Below, one piece after another: positions 9,544 to 20,639 of a DNA stretch of 64,000 bases. Under the pieces are notes generated by a model. It worked only from the letters and a program-made list of their open reading frames with translations, was not told the origin of the DNA and searched no databases. This DNA is from Begonia masoniana (taxonomy: Eukaryota > Streptophyta > Magnoliopsida > Cucurbitales > Begoniaceae), in assembly GCA_022432975.1 (NCBI GenBank), contig CM039502.1, forward strand, positions 76,937,330-77,001,329. Reading direction: 5' to 3'. Position 1 is the stretch's first letter; each line of letters starts with the position of its first letter. A program made the translations under genes and the position numbers.

Positions 9544-12500
9544 TCTCTGTTTTGCAGGTTGACTGTTCTCCTGGAAAAAATCAATGGTATCTCGACAGTG
9601 GATGTTCGAGACATATGACAGGAGACTCAACCAAGTTTGCAGCTGTCAACAAGAAGAAAGGAAGTGTCACTTTTGGTGGAAACCAAAAAGGGAAAATTGT
9701 TGGCATTGGTAACATAGGTAACAACATTAATCCTATTATTGAAAATGTTTTATTAGTTGATGGATTAAAGCATAATTTACTCAGTATTAGCCAGCTATGT
9801 GATAAAGGATATAAAGTGATTTTTAAATCAGACTCTTGCATAATTAAAGATGCTTCAATTGGCAAAATTCTGTTTTCTGGGTATAGGAAAGATAATATTT
9901 ATATTATTGACTTAGATGATATTGCTGTGTCTGATGAAAAATGTTTTGCTGTGAATTCTTTCCATGATTCTTGGATCTGGCATAGGAGATTAGGACATGA
10001 AGGGATGGATACCTTAGCTAAGATTACTAAGGAAAACTTAGTTAGAGGAATCCCTAAGATATCCTTTGAAAAGGATAAGGTCTGTGAAGCCTGCCAAATG
10101 GGCAAGCAGATCAAAAGTTCCTTTGCATCGAAGAATGCAATTTCTACTTCTAAGCCTCTCCAACTCCTTCACATGGACCTCTTCGGTCCTTCAAATATAG
10201 CCAGCTTAGGAGGAAAATTCTATGCATTTGTCATCGTTGATGATTTTTCTAGATTTACTTGGGTTTACTTTCTAAAGTCTAAGGATGAGACTTTTGACAC
10301 CTTTTCTAGTTTTAGGAAAAGAGTTCAAAATGAAAAGGAGCTCACCATTGTTGCTATTCGTAGTGATCATGGTGGAGAATTTGAAAATGAGAAATTTGAA
10401 CTCTTGTGTCTCAAGTATGGAATTGAGCACAACTTCTCTTCTCCTAGGACCCCTCAGCAAAATGGTGTTGTTGAGAGGAAAAATAGGTCTCTCCAAGAGC
10501 TTGCTAGGACTATGCTTAATGAGAATTCACTTCCTAAGTATTTCTGGGCTGAAGCTGTTGCAACAGCCTGTTATGTGCTTAATCGGGTTTCCATAAGACC
10601 TATTCTTGAGAAAACTCCATATGAGCTCTGGAGTGGAAAAACTCCTTCTGTTAAATACTTTAGAGCCTTTGGTAGCAAATGCTTCATTCTTAACACTAAG
10701 GATAACTTAGGAAAATTCGATTCCAAATCTGATCTTGGAATTTTTCTGGGTTATTCCCTTTCCAGCAAAGCTTATAGAGTATTCAATAGGAGGACTCTAG
10801 TTGTAGAGGAATCTGTTCATGTTAACTTTGATGAGTCCCCTCAACCCAAAATCAATGTGGATGAGGATGATTCTTTGGATAATCAACTAGATTCTCTTTC
10901 CTTAGAAAAACCAAGTGATTCTCCTCAAGTAGAAAATCCAATAGAACCCTCCTCTACATCTCTAGAAATTGTTCCTGTCAAGGATGAAAATCCTGCTCTT
11001 CCTAAATATTGGAAATATGTCAAAAATCATCCAATAGATGAAGTTTTAGGTGATCCTTCTTTAGGAGTTAAGACTAGAGCTTCTCTTAGGAATCTCTGTG
11101 CCAATGTGGCATTCATTTCACAAGTAGAGCCTAAGATTTTTGAAGAAGCCGAGGGTGATGAAAATTGGATTATGGCCATACAAGAAGAGTTAAATCAATT
11201 TGAAAGGAGCAAGGTATGGGAACTTGTTTCACGCCCTAAAGATCATCCCATTATTGGAACAAAATGGGTTTATAAGAATAAATTGGATGAAAATGGGATT
11301 GTTGTGAGAAACAAGGCTAGACTAGTTGCTAAGGGATACTCTCAAGAAGAGGGTATTGATTTTGAGGAATCTTTTGCCCCTGTAGCTAGATTAGAGTCAA
11401 TTAGGATGCTCCTAGCTTTTGCTTGCTACAAAAACTTCACACTCTTTCAAATGAATGTAAAGAGTGCATTCTTAAATGGTTATATTACAGAAGAAGTTTA
11501 TGTTGAGCAGCCCTTAGGTTTTGAAGCTTTTGACAAACCCGACCATGTCTATAAGTTAAGGAAAGCTCTCTATGGTCTTAAACAGGCTCCTAGAGCTTGG
11601 TATGATAGGTTGAAGAACTTCCTTGTGGAAAGGAATTTCAAAAGGGGTAACACCGACTCAACTCTATTTACCATGCAAAAGGATAAGGATATTCTGTTAG
11701 TTCAAATTTATGTCGATGACATTATTTTTGGATCAACAAATGTCAATATGTGTAATGAGTTTTCCTCCCTCATGCAAAGTGAATTTGAAATGAGTATGAT
11801 GGGGGAGTTAAAATTCTTCTTAGGATTCCAGATTAATCAATCTCCTGATGGAATTTTCTTCTGTCAAGAAAAGTACATTAAGGAACTCCTTAAGAAATTT
11901 GGTTTAGAATCTGTCAAATCCTCTAGAACTCCCATGAGTACCACTACTAAATTGGACAAGGATGAAAATGGTATAAGTGTGGATATCAAGAAATATCGTG
12001 GTATGATTGGTTCTTTGTTATATCTGACTGCGAGTAGGCCAGATATTCTGTTTAGTGTTTGTTTATGTGCTAGATTTCAGGCTGCCCCTAAGGAGTCTCA
12101 TTTATCTGCAGTAAAAAGGATTTTTAAATATCTAAGTGGAACCTATGATCTTGGTTTGTGGTATCCTAAAGGCACTTCCTTTGATCTGATAGGATATTCA
12201 GATTCTGACTATGCTGGTAGTTTAGTTGATAGGAAAAGCACCAGTGGAACATGTCAATTCCTTGGTGAATCCTTAGTTTCCTGGTACTCAAAGAAACAGA
12301 ATTCTGTTGCATTGTCAACTGCTGAGAGTGAATATATTGCTGCAGGCAGTTGCTGTGCACAAATGCTTTGGATGAAGCAAACTCTAGAGGACTATAATCT
12401 GTTCTATGATAGGATTCCAATTCGGTGTGACAACACCAGTGCAATTAACATTTCTAAAAATCCTATTCAGCATTCCAGAACCAAACATATTGATGTAAGA

Positions 12501-12659
12501 TATCACTTCATCCGTGATCATGTTCAAAGAGGTGATATATCTTTAGAATTTGTCAATTCTGTTGATCAATTGGCCGACATCTTTACCAAGCCTTTGGATG
12601 AAAAGACATTCAATTATATTAGAATAAGGCTAGGCCTCATTCAGGTTGAGAAAAACTAA
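9531..12659 (+). CDS. pol: Sirevirus Pol polyprotein (PR-INT-RT-RH)
   Basis: The frame is open from 9531 (after TAA at 9528-9530) to the stop at 12657-12659, with no early ATG, so it is probably made as a Gag-Pol fusion. Visible in order are: aspartic protease DSG (Asp codon 9594) within [13 protein letters not shown]; the HHCC integrase zinc region (HRRLGH...CEAC) near 9980-10100; the DD35E integrase core with Asp at 10176, Asp at 10365 and Glu at 10473; RT with WVYK, motif A QMNVKSAF and YVDD at 11709-11720; and RNase H with SDSDYAG and ALSTAESEY. Motif A normally carries a catalytic Asp (QMDVK); here codon 11454-11456 is AAT (Asn), which should cripple polymerisation. Otherwise the frame is uninterrupted. 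Confidence 0.95.
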   Translation, partial: EDNLISVLQVDCSPGKNQWYLDSGCSRHMTGDSTKFAAVNKKKGSVTFGGNQKGKIVGIGNIGNNINPIIENVLLVDGLKHNLLSISQLCDKGYKVIFKSDSCIIKDASIGKILFSGYRKDNIYIIDLDDIAVSDEKCFAVNSFHDSWIWHRRLGHEGMDTLAKITKENLVRGIPKISFEKDKVCEACQMGKQIKSSFASKNAISTSKPLQLLHMDLFGPSNIASLGGKFYAFVIVDDFSRFTWVYFLKSKDETFDTFSSFRKRVQNEKELTIVAIRSDHGGEFENEKFELLCLKYGIEHNFSSPRTPQQNGVVERKNRSLQELARTMLNENSLPKYFWAEAVATACYVLNRVSIRPILEKTPYELWSGKTPSVKYFRAFGSKCFILNTKDNLGKFDSKSDLGIFLGYSLSSKAYRVFNRRTLVVEESVHVNFDESPQPKINVDEDDSLDNQLDSLSLEKPSDSPQVENPIEPSSTSLEIVPVKDENPALPKYWKYVKNHPIDEVLGDPSLGVKTRASLRNLCANVAFISQVEPKIFEEAEGDENWIMAIQEELNQFERSKVWELVSRPKDHPIIGTKWVYKNKLDENGIVVRNKARLVAKGYSQEEGIDFEESFAPVARLESIRMLLAFACYKNFTLFQMNVKSAFLNGYITEEVYVEQPLGFEAFDKPDHVYKLRKALYGLKQAPRAWYDRLKNFLVERNFKRGNTDSTLFTMQKDKDILLVQIYVDDIIFGSTNVNMCNEFSSLMQSEFEMSMMGELKFFLGFQINQSPDGIFFCQEKYIKELLKKFGLESVKSSRTPMSTTTKLDKDENGISVDIKKYRGMIGSLLYLTASRPDILFSVCLCARFQAAPKESHLSAVKRIFKYLSGTYDLGLWYPKGTSFDLIGYSDSDYAGSLVDRKSTSGTCQFLGESLVSWYSKKQNSVALSTAESEYIAAGSCCAQMLWMKQTLEDYNLFYDRIPIRCDNTSAINISKNPIQHSRTKHIDVRYHFIRDHVQRGDISLEFVNSVDQLADIFTKPLDEKTFNYIRIRLGLIQVEKN

Positions 12660-13006
12660 GTTTATTCCTCTGTTGAAAAATCCTGAGTGTTAGAGCATTT
12701 CCTTCTGTGATGGCATCGGTAGATGCTGTGTTTTTCAATAGGCATCGGAAGATGTATGTCTATCGGAAGGCATCGGTAGATGCTGTGTTTTTCTATAGGC
12801 ATCGGAAGATGCATTTGCATTTCTTTAATCTACCGACACGTGTGACCCATCGGGTTAATTTGTCTTACACGTGTGACTCCATCTCGACGGGCGATGCCCT
12901 ATTCTCTTTTAAACTCTGTTTCTTCTCAACGACGCTTCACATTTCGCGCTCTTTCTGAAAACCCTGCCCTACCAGTTCCTTCTCTCTCTCGAGTCCTATT
13001 CCCTCA
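12660..13006 (+). repeat. Spacer with inverted-orientation LTR-type palindromes
   Basis: The spacer between pol and the third ORF contains a 55-bp tandem unit (about 12712-12755 and 12767-12810) with CATCGGTAGATG and CATCGGAAGATG boxes, each seen twice. These are close reverse-complement forms of the CATCTGCCGATG boxes of the LTR. The rest (12830-13006) is unremarkable leader sequence before the ATG at 13007. Confidence 0.75.
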
Positions 13007-15008
13007 ATGGAGTTTCCAGGTTCATCTTCCCGTGCAGTTTCCAATCCGGCCATGAAAAAGGCCAAAGTATCCGCTCGCCCTCCACGAGAGATTCCTCGCG
13101 CCAAAGAGTGGCCATCTCTTTTCTTTCTGACCAAGGCTGCTGAGTTAATGTACCATGACGACTATAGGTACAAAACTTTAATTCCCAGTCGAGGGATTTT
13201 CTTTGATGATTTAGCAGGCATGCATATTATAGAACCCTTGAAGGAGCTCGGGTTATTAGGTTTATTTGACACGGAATCCTTTTATTACCCTGAAGCAATC
13301 CGAATGTTCTTATATGCGTTTCACTTCTGATTTCTCTATTATAAAGAGCTATGTGTATAGCAAACATATAGAAATTACCCCCCAGTTCATTAATGCCCTT
13401 TTGGAGTGCTCCCATTTAGATAGCCGCCCTTACCAGTATATGACCGGCACTGAGCCTCCTTTCTTTGGTACCTCTGAGGGTCTCAGTTTTCTAAAACGTA
13501 TAGTTCTTGACCCAAACCATACCCCTGACCCTCTTAAAGGCAAACACCTGACTGCAAGAGCCAGGTTATTTCATCAGATGATAGGGTATAATATAGTTCC
13601 TAAGGGTGGCCACCATGATGAGGTGAGTGCCATGGAGATTTTTGTTCTGTATGCACTGTTCCAAAAGGCCCCCTTCAATCTAGGATATGTTGTGGTTAGA
13701 AGGATGATCCAGGCTGTGACATCCAGGGCTACCTCTTTACCTTACAACCTGCTGTTAATGAAGATTTTAGCTAAGCTTGAGGTTGTATTCCCTGAGGATG
13801 AGGACCCTATCACTCTTAAACCCACCAGTTACTATTCCCAAACCACCTTGAGCAAAATGGGAATTAAGAGAACCAGAACCGGGGAGCTTGTGCTGAATGT
13901 TCCTAAGCGAGCTCCTGCTAAGGCAACTGTTGCCAAAAAGGGAAAGAGAAAACTTGACCTGTTAGAGGAGTCCACTGCTGAAGGAGGGGATGACTCTGAG
14001 TTCCCTGTTTTTGATAATTCCCCCTCTCATTCTCAGGCTTCTAGTTTTCAGCCTCCTCCTTTAGTGCGAAGGCGTCATGTCCCTTCCTCAAGGATACTTC
14101 TTTCTGAGGACATCTCTACTCCCACCTCTGTGCCTCTACCTCTTCCAGCAAATCCACCATCTCCTCCGCCTGCCCTTCAGTTACCAGCTCTGCCTCCTAT
14201 TCCTCCTCCATCTCCAGTCCAACAGGATACAGCTCCTCCATCCCCAGTCCAATTACCTCCTCCAAGTCCAATTGCTCCTACACATCCACCTGCTCCCCGA
14301 GTCCAACATTCCTCACCAATTCAGCAACCTGCTTCTGCCTCAGGATCTCCTTTCGTTTACCAGAGGAGAGTTTCTCTCTGTGAGGAACAGTATACTGAAT
14401 TGAAGACCAGCATTGACAATCTTGCAACAGCCATTGATACTAAGATCACTCAACTCAAAAAGGATTTGAGCGTTGAAGCTGTTGTGGCTCAGGGTCTCTT
14501 GGATCGAAAATTGGATCGCAATAATGAGATTTTCTCTCGTAACCTTCGGGCTCTCAAAACTCAAGTTGAGGCTCTTTGCCCTGCACCACCGACTCCTTCC
14601 TGCCCCACTGAGCCCACCTCTGAAGATCTCTTCCCTCCATCTTTCAGGCCTGCAGTTGATGAAGACGTGCGCTTCATGTCTCTGGATATTCATGAAGCTG
14701 AGTTAAAGTTCACACCTTCTGCATCTTCATCTGCTCCTGCTTCTTCCTCTCTTCCTGCTGCCTCACCTGCTGGTTCATCTGTCGAGCCTCCATGTATGGA
14801 CATGGTGGTGTATCAAGGCCCCTCTACCTCTGCTGCTCCTCAGCCAGAGACTGCTCCTTGTCTGGAACTTGTGCCTTATCACATCCCAATCTCTCTTGAT
14901 CTTCACTCATTTCCAGCACTTGTCGAGGTTTATCTCAATTCCAACTGCGATGTGTCTGCTTGGATTAGCCAAGCGTTTTGGAATCATTTTGTAGCTTTCT
15001 TTAAATAG
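13007..15008 (+). pseudogene. Sirevirus third ORF (env-position, plant transposon-protein type), frameshifted
   Basis: The ATG at 13007 opens a basic N-terminus in one frame that closes at 13330. The same protein then continues in another frame, open from before 13266 to the stop at 15006-15008, so a single-base frameshift lies at about 13300-13320. The first 230 or so residues form a globular region resembling the putative plant transposon-protein domain found in Sirevirus env-like ORFs. A Pro/Ser-rich stretch (about 14030-14330), a predicted coiled coil (about 14380-14560), and a second low-complexity Ser/Pro/Ala tail follow. I see no signal peptide or convincing membrane segment, so a true envelope role is unsupported. 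The similarity call is from pattern recognition and needs a profile search. Confidence 0.75.
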
Positions 15009-15393
15009 CTAACTTTGTATGCATACCCTTTTGTTGATATTCTAAAACGATTTTCCTCTGATGTTTTTCTGAATTATGTTGCCTCCATTAATTCTGCTGT
15101 TCCATTGAGTGTTTTTGATAATGTCAAAGGGGGAGAATATATTTGATGGATATATTTTGATATTGGATATGCATGACCAAATATATTTGATGGATATATT
15201 TTGATATTGGATATGCATGTGGGATATGGAATATTGCATATTTTGGAACAATATGGATATTTGAATTTTTTAGAAACTCTGGTATGCTCTGTGGTTGTTT
15301 TAGCATGTATACATTTGCTATGGGGGAGATAGGATTATTGGGGAGAGTGACTTAATCAAATTAATATTTTGTCATCATCAAAAAGGGGGAGAT
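15009..15393 (+). other. Sirevirus 3' untranslated region with polypurine tracts
   Basis: A direct repeat of about 41 bp (about 15137-15177 and 15178-15218, ATATATTTGATGGATATATT core) is followed by the polypurine tract AAAAAGGGGGAGA at 15380-15392, right next to the 3' LTR. Earlier purine runs AAAGGGGGAGA near 15125 and GGGGGAGA near 15322 resemble extra polypurine tracts, a feature common in Sireviruses. Confidence 0.8.
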
Positions 15394-16925
15394 TGTTGAC
15401 TTAAATAGAGTTTAAGTCTAAATATGTTTTTGATGATGTATTTCAATGATAATTAAGTAATTTGATTATGTTTATAAAATGAGAATATTGAATTATGCAT
15501 TGATTTTAATATGTTGGAAATGCCCTTAAAAAGGGTATTTTAGTTGTCTAATGTATCGGGTTAAGTGTACAGGACTGAATAAGTAAAACAGGGCTGAAAA
15601 TTTCATCTGCCGATGAATTGTTAAAAGTACACATACCAATGGTATTTTCAAGTTATTCCTGCCGATGACACTTGAAGTTCCTCATACCGATCGATAAACG
15701 ACAAAAGACAAAGTCGTTCAAAGCTGCACATGCTGATCGCTAAACGACAAAAGACAAAGTCGTTCAAAGCTGCACATGTCGATCTCTAAACGACAAAGAA
15801 GAGCTACTCATGCCGATCGCTAAACGACAAAGAAAAGAATTGCTTCTGCCGATGGCGTTTGAAGCTGCTTCAACCGATGGCACATGAAGCAACTCATGGC
15901 ACATGAAGCAACTCATACCGATGGCGCTTTCGAAGACGTTCATGCCGATGGCTTACAAGTTGCATCTGCCGATGGAGTCTTCAACCGATGAAGTTCAAGA
16001 TGCATCTGCCGACGATTTTTCAAGGTTCATCTACCGATGGAATTCAAAGCCCTCATCTGCCGATAACTTTTGGGATGCATCTGCCGATGGCTTTCAAGCT
16101 GCATCTGCCGATAGCACTTTCAAGTTGTTCCTGCCGGTGAACTTTCAAGGTGCATCTGCCGATGACTTCTCAGAATACATCTGCCGATGAATTTACAAGA
16201 TACATATGCCGATGACGTGGCGATCTGTTTGAAGCTGTTTAAACCGGTGATCTTCCGCCAGATTTTAAAATAGCCGCGAAGCTACAGTGACGTCGTTTTC
16301 AGCATTAACTCCAGAACTTTAATGGCGACGACGACTTACAACTACAGACGGCAACGGCTACCTGAAATTGTACGAAAGCTGCTCCAACGGTAACAAAGTT
16401 TCTATTATTGGATAAGGAGCATTGAAGTCAAGCCGATTCAGAAGACAGAGTATTTAAGCCAAGGTTAGAGCACGAAGATACAACTTTTGCGAATTTGAAT
16501 TCCTGAGCCCTAACTTGTGATCTATCATACTCTGTATTTTCATCTACATCTCTCGATTCCTAAACTTGAGAATTTGATTTGAGAGTTTGTAGTTTGTTGT
16601 ATTCATTTACTCAAACTTGTAAAATCTGAAAGGCAGTGGATTGACGCCCGTGAAGTTCAATCTAAATCTGTAAAAGGCAGTTGATCGGAGCCCGGAATTC
16701 CGATCTGTTCATTCTCGAGAGGAGAAGGTTAAGGATCTTCAAGGGGTGAACCTTGAAGCATGGATGTAGGCTAAGTTGAGCCGAACCACGTAAAAACTTC
16801 TGTGTTGGTTTTTCTTTCTCTCTCTTTTTACTTTTACTAATTGTTTGCTTGCTGTTAGTTTAAGAGATATTAAGAAATTTAAAAAGGTCTAATTCACCCC
16901 CCTCTTAGACAATCTCGATCCTACA
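15394..16925 (+). repeat. 3' LTR of the Sirevirus
   Basis: This 1532-bp LTR differs from the 5' LTR by about 14 substitutions, a 1-base deletion near 16228, and one 19-bp tandem duplication (GGCACATGAAGCAACTCAT, about 15878-15915). These account exactly for the length difference of 18 bp. It ends CTACA at 16925 and is followed by the target duplication CCTTG. Confidence 0.95.
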
Positions 16926-16930
16926 CCTTG

Positions 16931-18036
16931 AACGATAGTCAACCCAAATGACGTTGGAAAGTTGAAATTGTTTCGAGGATTGAGGATAAGAGACAATTTT
17001 AGTAGGGACCAGTTGATAAGTTAGAAAGTTTAACGTTTTGAGTGATTAAATATAAACCAGCGCGTGCCCGGGTCGTTAGGTGTCAAGTACACAATTGAGA
17101 TCGTTGATAGAGGGCTTAAGAAATTTGGTAAGATTTAATGCGTAAGCGAGGACGTGTATAGGCCAATTGAAAGTAAGGAATGCGGTTAGGAGGTTAACGT
17201 AGAAATTCAGTTGGTGTGCATCTCGACTGTGGACGGGGTCGATGGGATTATGCTGAAGTTTGGGTTACAGCCCAGAAATTTGATGAAATTGCAGGTGTTC
17301 AATTTGGGCTGGCGTTAGGAAACTTAGGCACAGCCTTGACCTAAAGGGACATGTACAAATATTAAAGTGACACATATGTCGTTGGGTTAGTTGATTAGAG
17401 ATTTGAGGATTTGATTATTCTCAATACTTGAGTAAGGACGTGTCGATCAAATCGAAAGTAGGGAATACTAATTTAAGGCCGATGTTGGGGAGTATAGTAG
17501 AGAGTTTTGGTTTAGAATCACGAGGTATGACAGTAAGTACAGATGATAAATTGAAGTATAAGTGTAACAACCCCTTTTTCCCAGCAAGATATTGTCCGCT
17601 CTGGGGATTGGGCCGCAGCCCAATATCCTCCCCTCACGGCTTTGTTTGGCAAGAACTTCTCAGTCGGTCACCCAACCTGGTACTACTCTCGCCGAAGCAC
17701 TTTTAACTTCGGAGTTCTTATGGGATCCGTTGCCAATTGTGCTCCAAAACGCGTCTTGCTATGTTGGGAGGGTCTCTTTACATATGTTTCGTTTCCATAT
17801 ACTTCCCCAAGCGATGTGGGATTGTGACGACCCCCTCTTTACGACCCGGTATTCGCCTATACTCGAGTCCGGGATTCGCCAACACTCGGCTTAGGTCCCG
17901 AGGTTTTCCCCGCAGTCGTACTCATACGTGCACATTTGGGTCATTACAATAAGGCCGAAAGACGTGGGACGTTAATATCAAGAACTGTAAGCTAGGACAA
18001 ATTTTGAAGACAAAATTTTAAATAAGGAGGATGGAA
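16931..18036. other. Non-coding internal region of the gypsy element, right part
   Basis: This continues the interior interrupted at 6379. No pol motif is visible. It contains the Cassandra solo LTR (17563-17948) and ends with the purine-rich AATAAGGAGGATGGAA tract that directly precedes the 3' LTR at 18037. Confidence 0.7.
17563..17948 (-). mobile_element. Solo LTR of Cassandra (5S-rRNA-derived TRIM)
   Basis: This 386-bp unit has termini TGTAAC...ATTACA and a perfect target duplication ATAAG (17558-17562 and 17949-17953). On the minus strand, positions 17729-17652 match plant 5S rRNA from CGGATCCCAT through AGAACTCCG, AGTTAA, GTGCTT, GGCGAGAGTAGTAC and GGGTGACC, i.e. the region holding the internal pol III A and C boxes. 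5S-derived LTRs define the Cassandra TRIM family. No internal domain remains, so it is a solo LTR produced by recombination. It is homologous to the array at 21414-23121. Confidence 0.93.
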
Positions 18037-20634
18037 TGTAACACCCGGCTTTTCAGAATATTAATATTTTAATATAAATAGATTTTTGATAAATATGTCA
18101 AATCAGACCCGTTTTACGAAAAGAAAGCGTTATTACGATCTTAATAATTAATAAGGATTTTAAGAAAATTTCGGAAATTTTAGGAGTCGTAACGCTAATT
18201 TTGCGAGGATTACGTTTATCGTAATATAAAGGATACTTTGGTAAATATACTAAACGGAGTCCGAATTGCGAACGGAAAGTTTTAATAGAATCCTGATAAT
18301 AAGTTGAAGTTATTGGTGAAATAAGGAAATTTGGAGAAACCGAATCGTTGAACAATTAACGAAACGAGCAACGAGACAAATAGAAAATAAGTAAAAAGGG
18401 CAAAAAGGTAAATTTACAAACCAAATTAATAAAAAAACAAATTTCTCCTCTCTTCCTCCCTCACTTCTTCTCTCCCCCACGAATGCCAGAAGCTCTGGCG
18501 ATTTCTCCTCTTCTGACCGACGACGTTCTCCTCTTCCGACGACGATTGCTCCTCCGATCGACTTCCAATCTTTGTGTTTTCTCCTCCTCTCGCAACCCTA
18601 GATATGATTCTATGTTTTTGGAGCGTTGTAGTTTGGTTTTCACGGAGTTTAACGGTTAGGGTTCCGTTTAGATTTTCGTTAAAAACGTGATTTAGAATTA
18701 GAAATCGATATATTTGTCGTAGTTACGAAGATAATGGAAGTGTTGGGCGTTATTGAACGAAGTTAAACGATTCGTTGAGAGATGTTCGGGTTTTATGGAT
18801 TTTAGAAATTTTAGGAAACTCCGTTAATAGAGGTTTTGGTAAGTTGAACGTGAAATGCTCGACGAAATGCCTCAATGAAGTATTTTAAGAGTTTAAGAAA
18901 TTCTTTAGTTAAGAGTTTCATTAATTTGACGCTTAAAGGTTTGAACGTGCTTTAACAACGATTGTTGTGAAATTGCCTTAGGTGAACAACGCTCGTGGAC
19001 GGAGCTCAGTGCGCTACGAACGACAGGTAAGTTCTCGTGACTTACTCTGGCCAATTGGCCTACACCGTACGTCGATGTCGTCTCGAGGAGTTTTGGTGAA
19101 TTGTTGGTTTATATGCTTTGGTTGGGTAGTTAAGATTAGTTCTTTTATAGGTTATACATTTTTATTGTCTTGATGGTACATATGTAGAATATAGATTATG
19201 GTTTTTATTGTCTTGATGGTATATATGTTGAATGTTATGTTATGCACGTGTTCATGCATCATGGTTTTTACAAGAGCATAGAAAATGAACTTCCGCACGA
19301 TGTTTTCATGAAAAGTGATGTGGCCTGAAAGGGGGCTATTGATCTATTATATAGGCACAAAGGGGTCTGTCACAATACCACATCGTCTGAAACTAAATGA
19401 ATCTACGTAATCTGTTATCTGGTCACGCGAGGTGGAGCTCAGGCATGGCTGTTGTTTATGTGAGCATGTAACCCCCTCCGCTAGATAGAAAGGGTTGTCC
19501 GACCGCGGGATGAATCCTTTCCATTTAGCGGGCTGATATCTCGGTGACAATATGTCTGCGACGTAATGATAAGAAAATGTTGCATGATTTTTGAAACTCA
19601 TACGCACGGCATGCATTGCACTTACAAAACTTACTGAGCCTTTAGCTCATAGTGTATCTGTACGGTGTAGGTGATCAGGATATAGGTGAGGGTGAGATCC
19701 CTCCACCCGAGGAGTGATGCAGTCGACGGAGGATGGCTCGCGGGGGTGTGCTGGCGCAGTCGAGGCGTTTCATGACCTGTGGGGACGTATGTAGGTATTT
19801 TGGGTTGTTTTGGATAGAAAATGTTAGGTAAAATATTGTACAGATAGAACATTATAGGATGTTTGGACTGGATTAGTTGATAGGTTTATATTTTGTAGTT
19901 TTTAAACATTTTAGAAACTTATTTTGGTGATTTTAAAACAGGAGGAAACGTTTAGTTTTTAAACGGATCCACGCGGTTCGTTTTCGTGAAAACGAATTTT
20001 GTTTGAATTGTGGCTCGAGTTGGTTTGAGCGAGATAATGGTTGATGTAGGAGTACTGAGAGATTAGATGTTGAAATGTATGTTGTGGTGTAGTAGAATTT
20101 ATGTTTATATTTGTAGAAATATGATGAAAGAAGAAAGAAAGGAAAAATGAAAGAAGAAGGAAAGGGGAAAAGAAAGAAAGAGGAAAAAGGGGGGGGGGAG
20201 CCGAGCACTCTGGAAGAATTCCAGAGTGCTCGGCGATCGATCGTCGGTTTGGGGCGATCGATAGCCCCTCCTTGGTCGTGGTATGCCAGGCGATCGCCTG
20301 GAGTGGCGATCGCTAGGCAAAACAGGCGATTGCCATGGGCGATCGATGGCCTGTTTTGGGCGATCGATCGCCCCTCAGTATTTTCAACTGGCGATCGATC
20401 GCCCTTGATTTTGGGATGTTTTTGCCCCTGTTTTGGTTGTTTCCACTGCTTCAATTGTTTTTAATTTTTATTATGTTTTCTTTTAATTGTTTTAAAGTTT
20501 TATTAAGTGGTTTTCAAAATAGATTCGAACGTTTTAACAATTTGGTTTCCGATTTCAATTTCGACTTAACAAGTCTATTAGGATTAAAAAAATAATAATA
20601 CGGGAAATAAGGGTACAGTGTTAGGGTCGTTACA
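18037..20634 (+). repeat. 3' LTR of the long-LTR gypsy element
   Basis: This 2598-bp repeat is homologous to 638-3269 with the same termini. The 13-bp inverted repeat recurs at 20203-20231 and the CGATCG-rich cluster at about 20231-20405, with fewer boxes than in the 5' LTR. It is followed by the target duplication TGTTT at 20635-20639. Confidence 0.92.
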
Positions 20635-20639
20635 TGTTT

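Larger units (their letters stand above)
6380..16925 (+). mobile_element. Sirevirus (Ty1-copia) retrotransposon, nearly full length
   Basis: This 10,546-bp element has LTRs at 6380-7893 and 15394-16925 (TGTTGAC...CTACA) and a perfect 5-bp target duplication CCTTG (6375-6379 and 16926-16930). It has an initiator-tRNA-Met primer site, gag, pol in the copia order protease-integrase-RT-RNase H, a third ORF after pol, and a polypurine tract before the 3' LTR. The two-ORF plus env-position ORF layout and the LTR palindrome array are Sirevirus (SIRE/Maximus) traits. I counted about 14 substitutions between the LTRs over about 1.5 kb, so insertion was recent. Pol has a change in a catalytic RT residue and the third ORF has a frameshift, so autonomous mobility is doubtful. 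Confidence 0.96.
638..20634 (+). mobile_element. Long-LTR gypsy-type (LARD-like) retrotransposon with nested insertions
   Basis: Two direct LTRs (638-3269 and 18037-20634) both begin TGTAACACCC and end GTCGTTACA. They are flanked by the 5-bp duplication TGTTT at 633-637 and 20635-20639. A primer-binding site follows the left LTR and a purine-rich tract (about 18021-18036) precedes the right LTR. The only coding remnant is a gag zinc-knuckle segment near 3.4-3.9 kb; protease, reverse transcriptase and integrase were not found. After subtracting the nested Sirevirus and Cassandra LTR with their target duplications, the element is about 9.1 kb. The 2.6 kb LTRs, the TGTAACACCC terminus and the gag knuckle suggest a Tekay/Del-type chromovirus derivative; this lineage call is inference. 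Confidence 0.88.

Noticed and set aside
13007..15008. Genuine retroviral envelope protein
   Set aside because: No signal peptide, cleavage site or membrane span is visible; only the position after pol suggests env.
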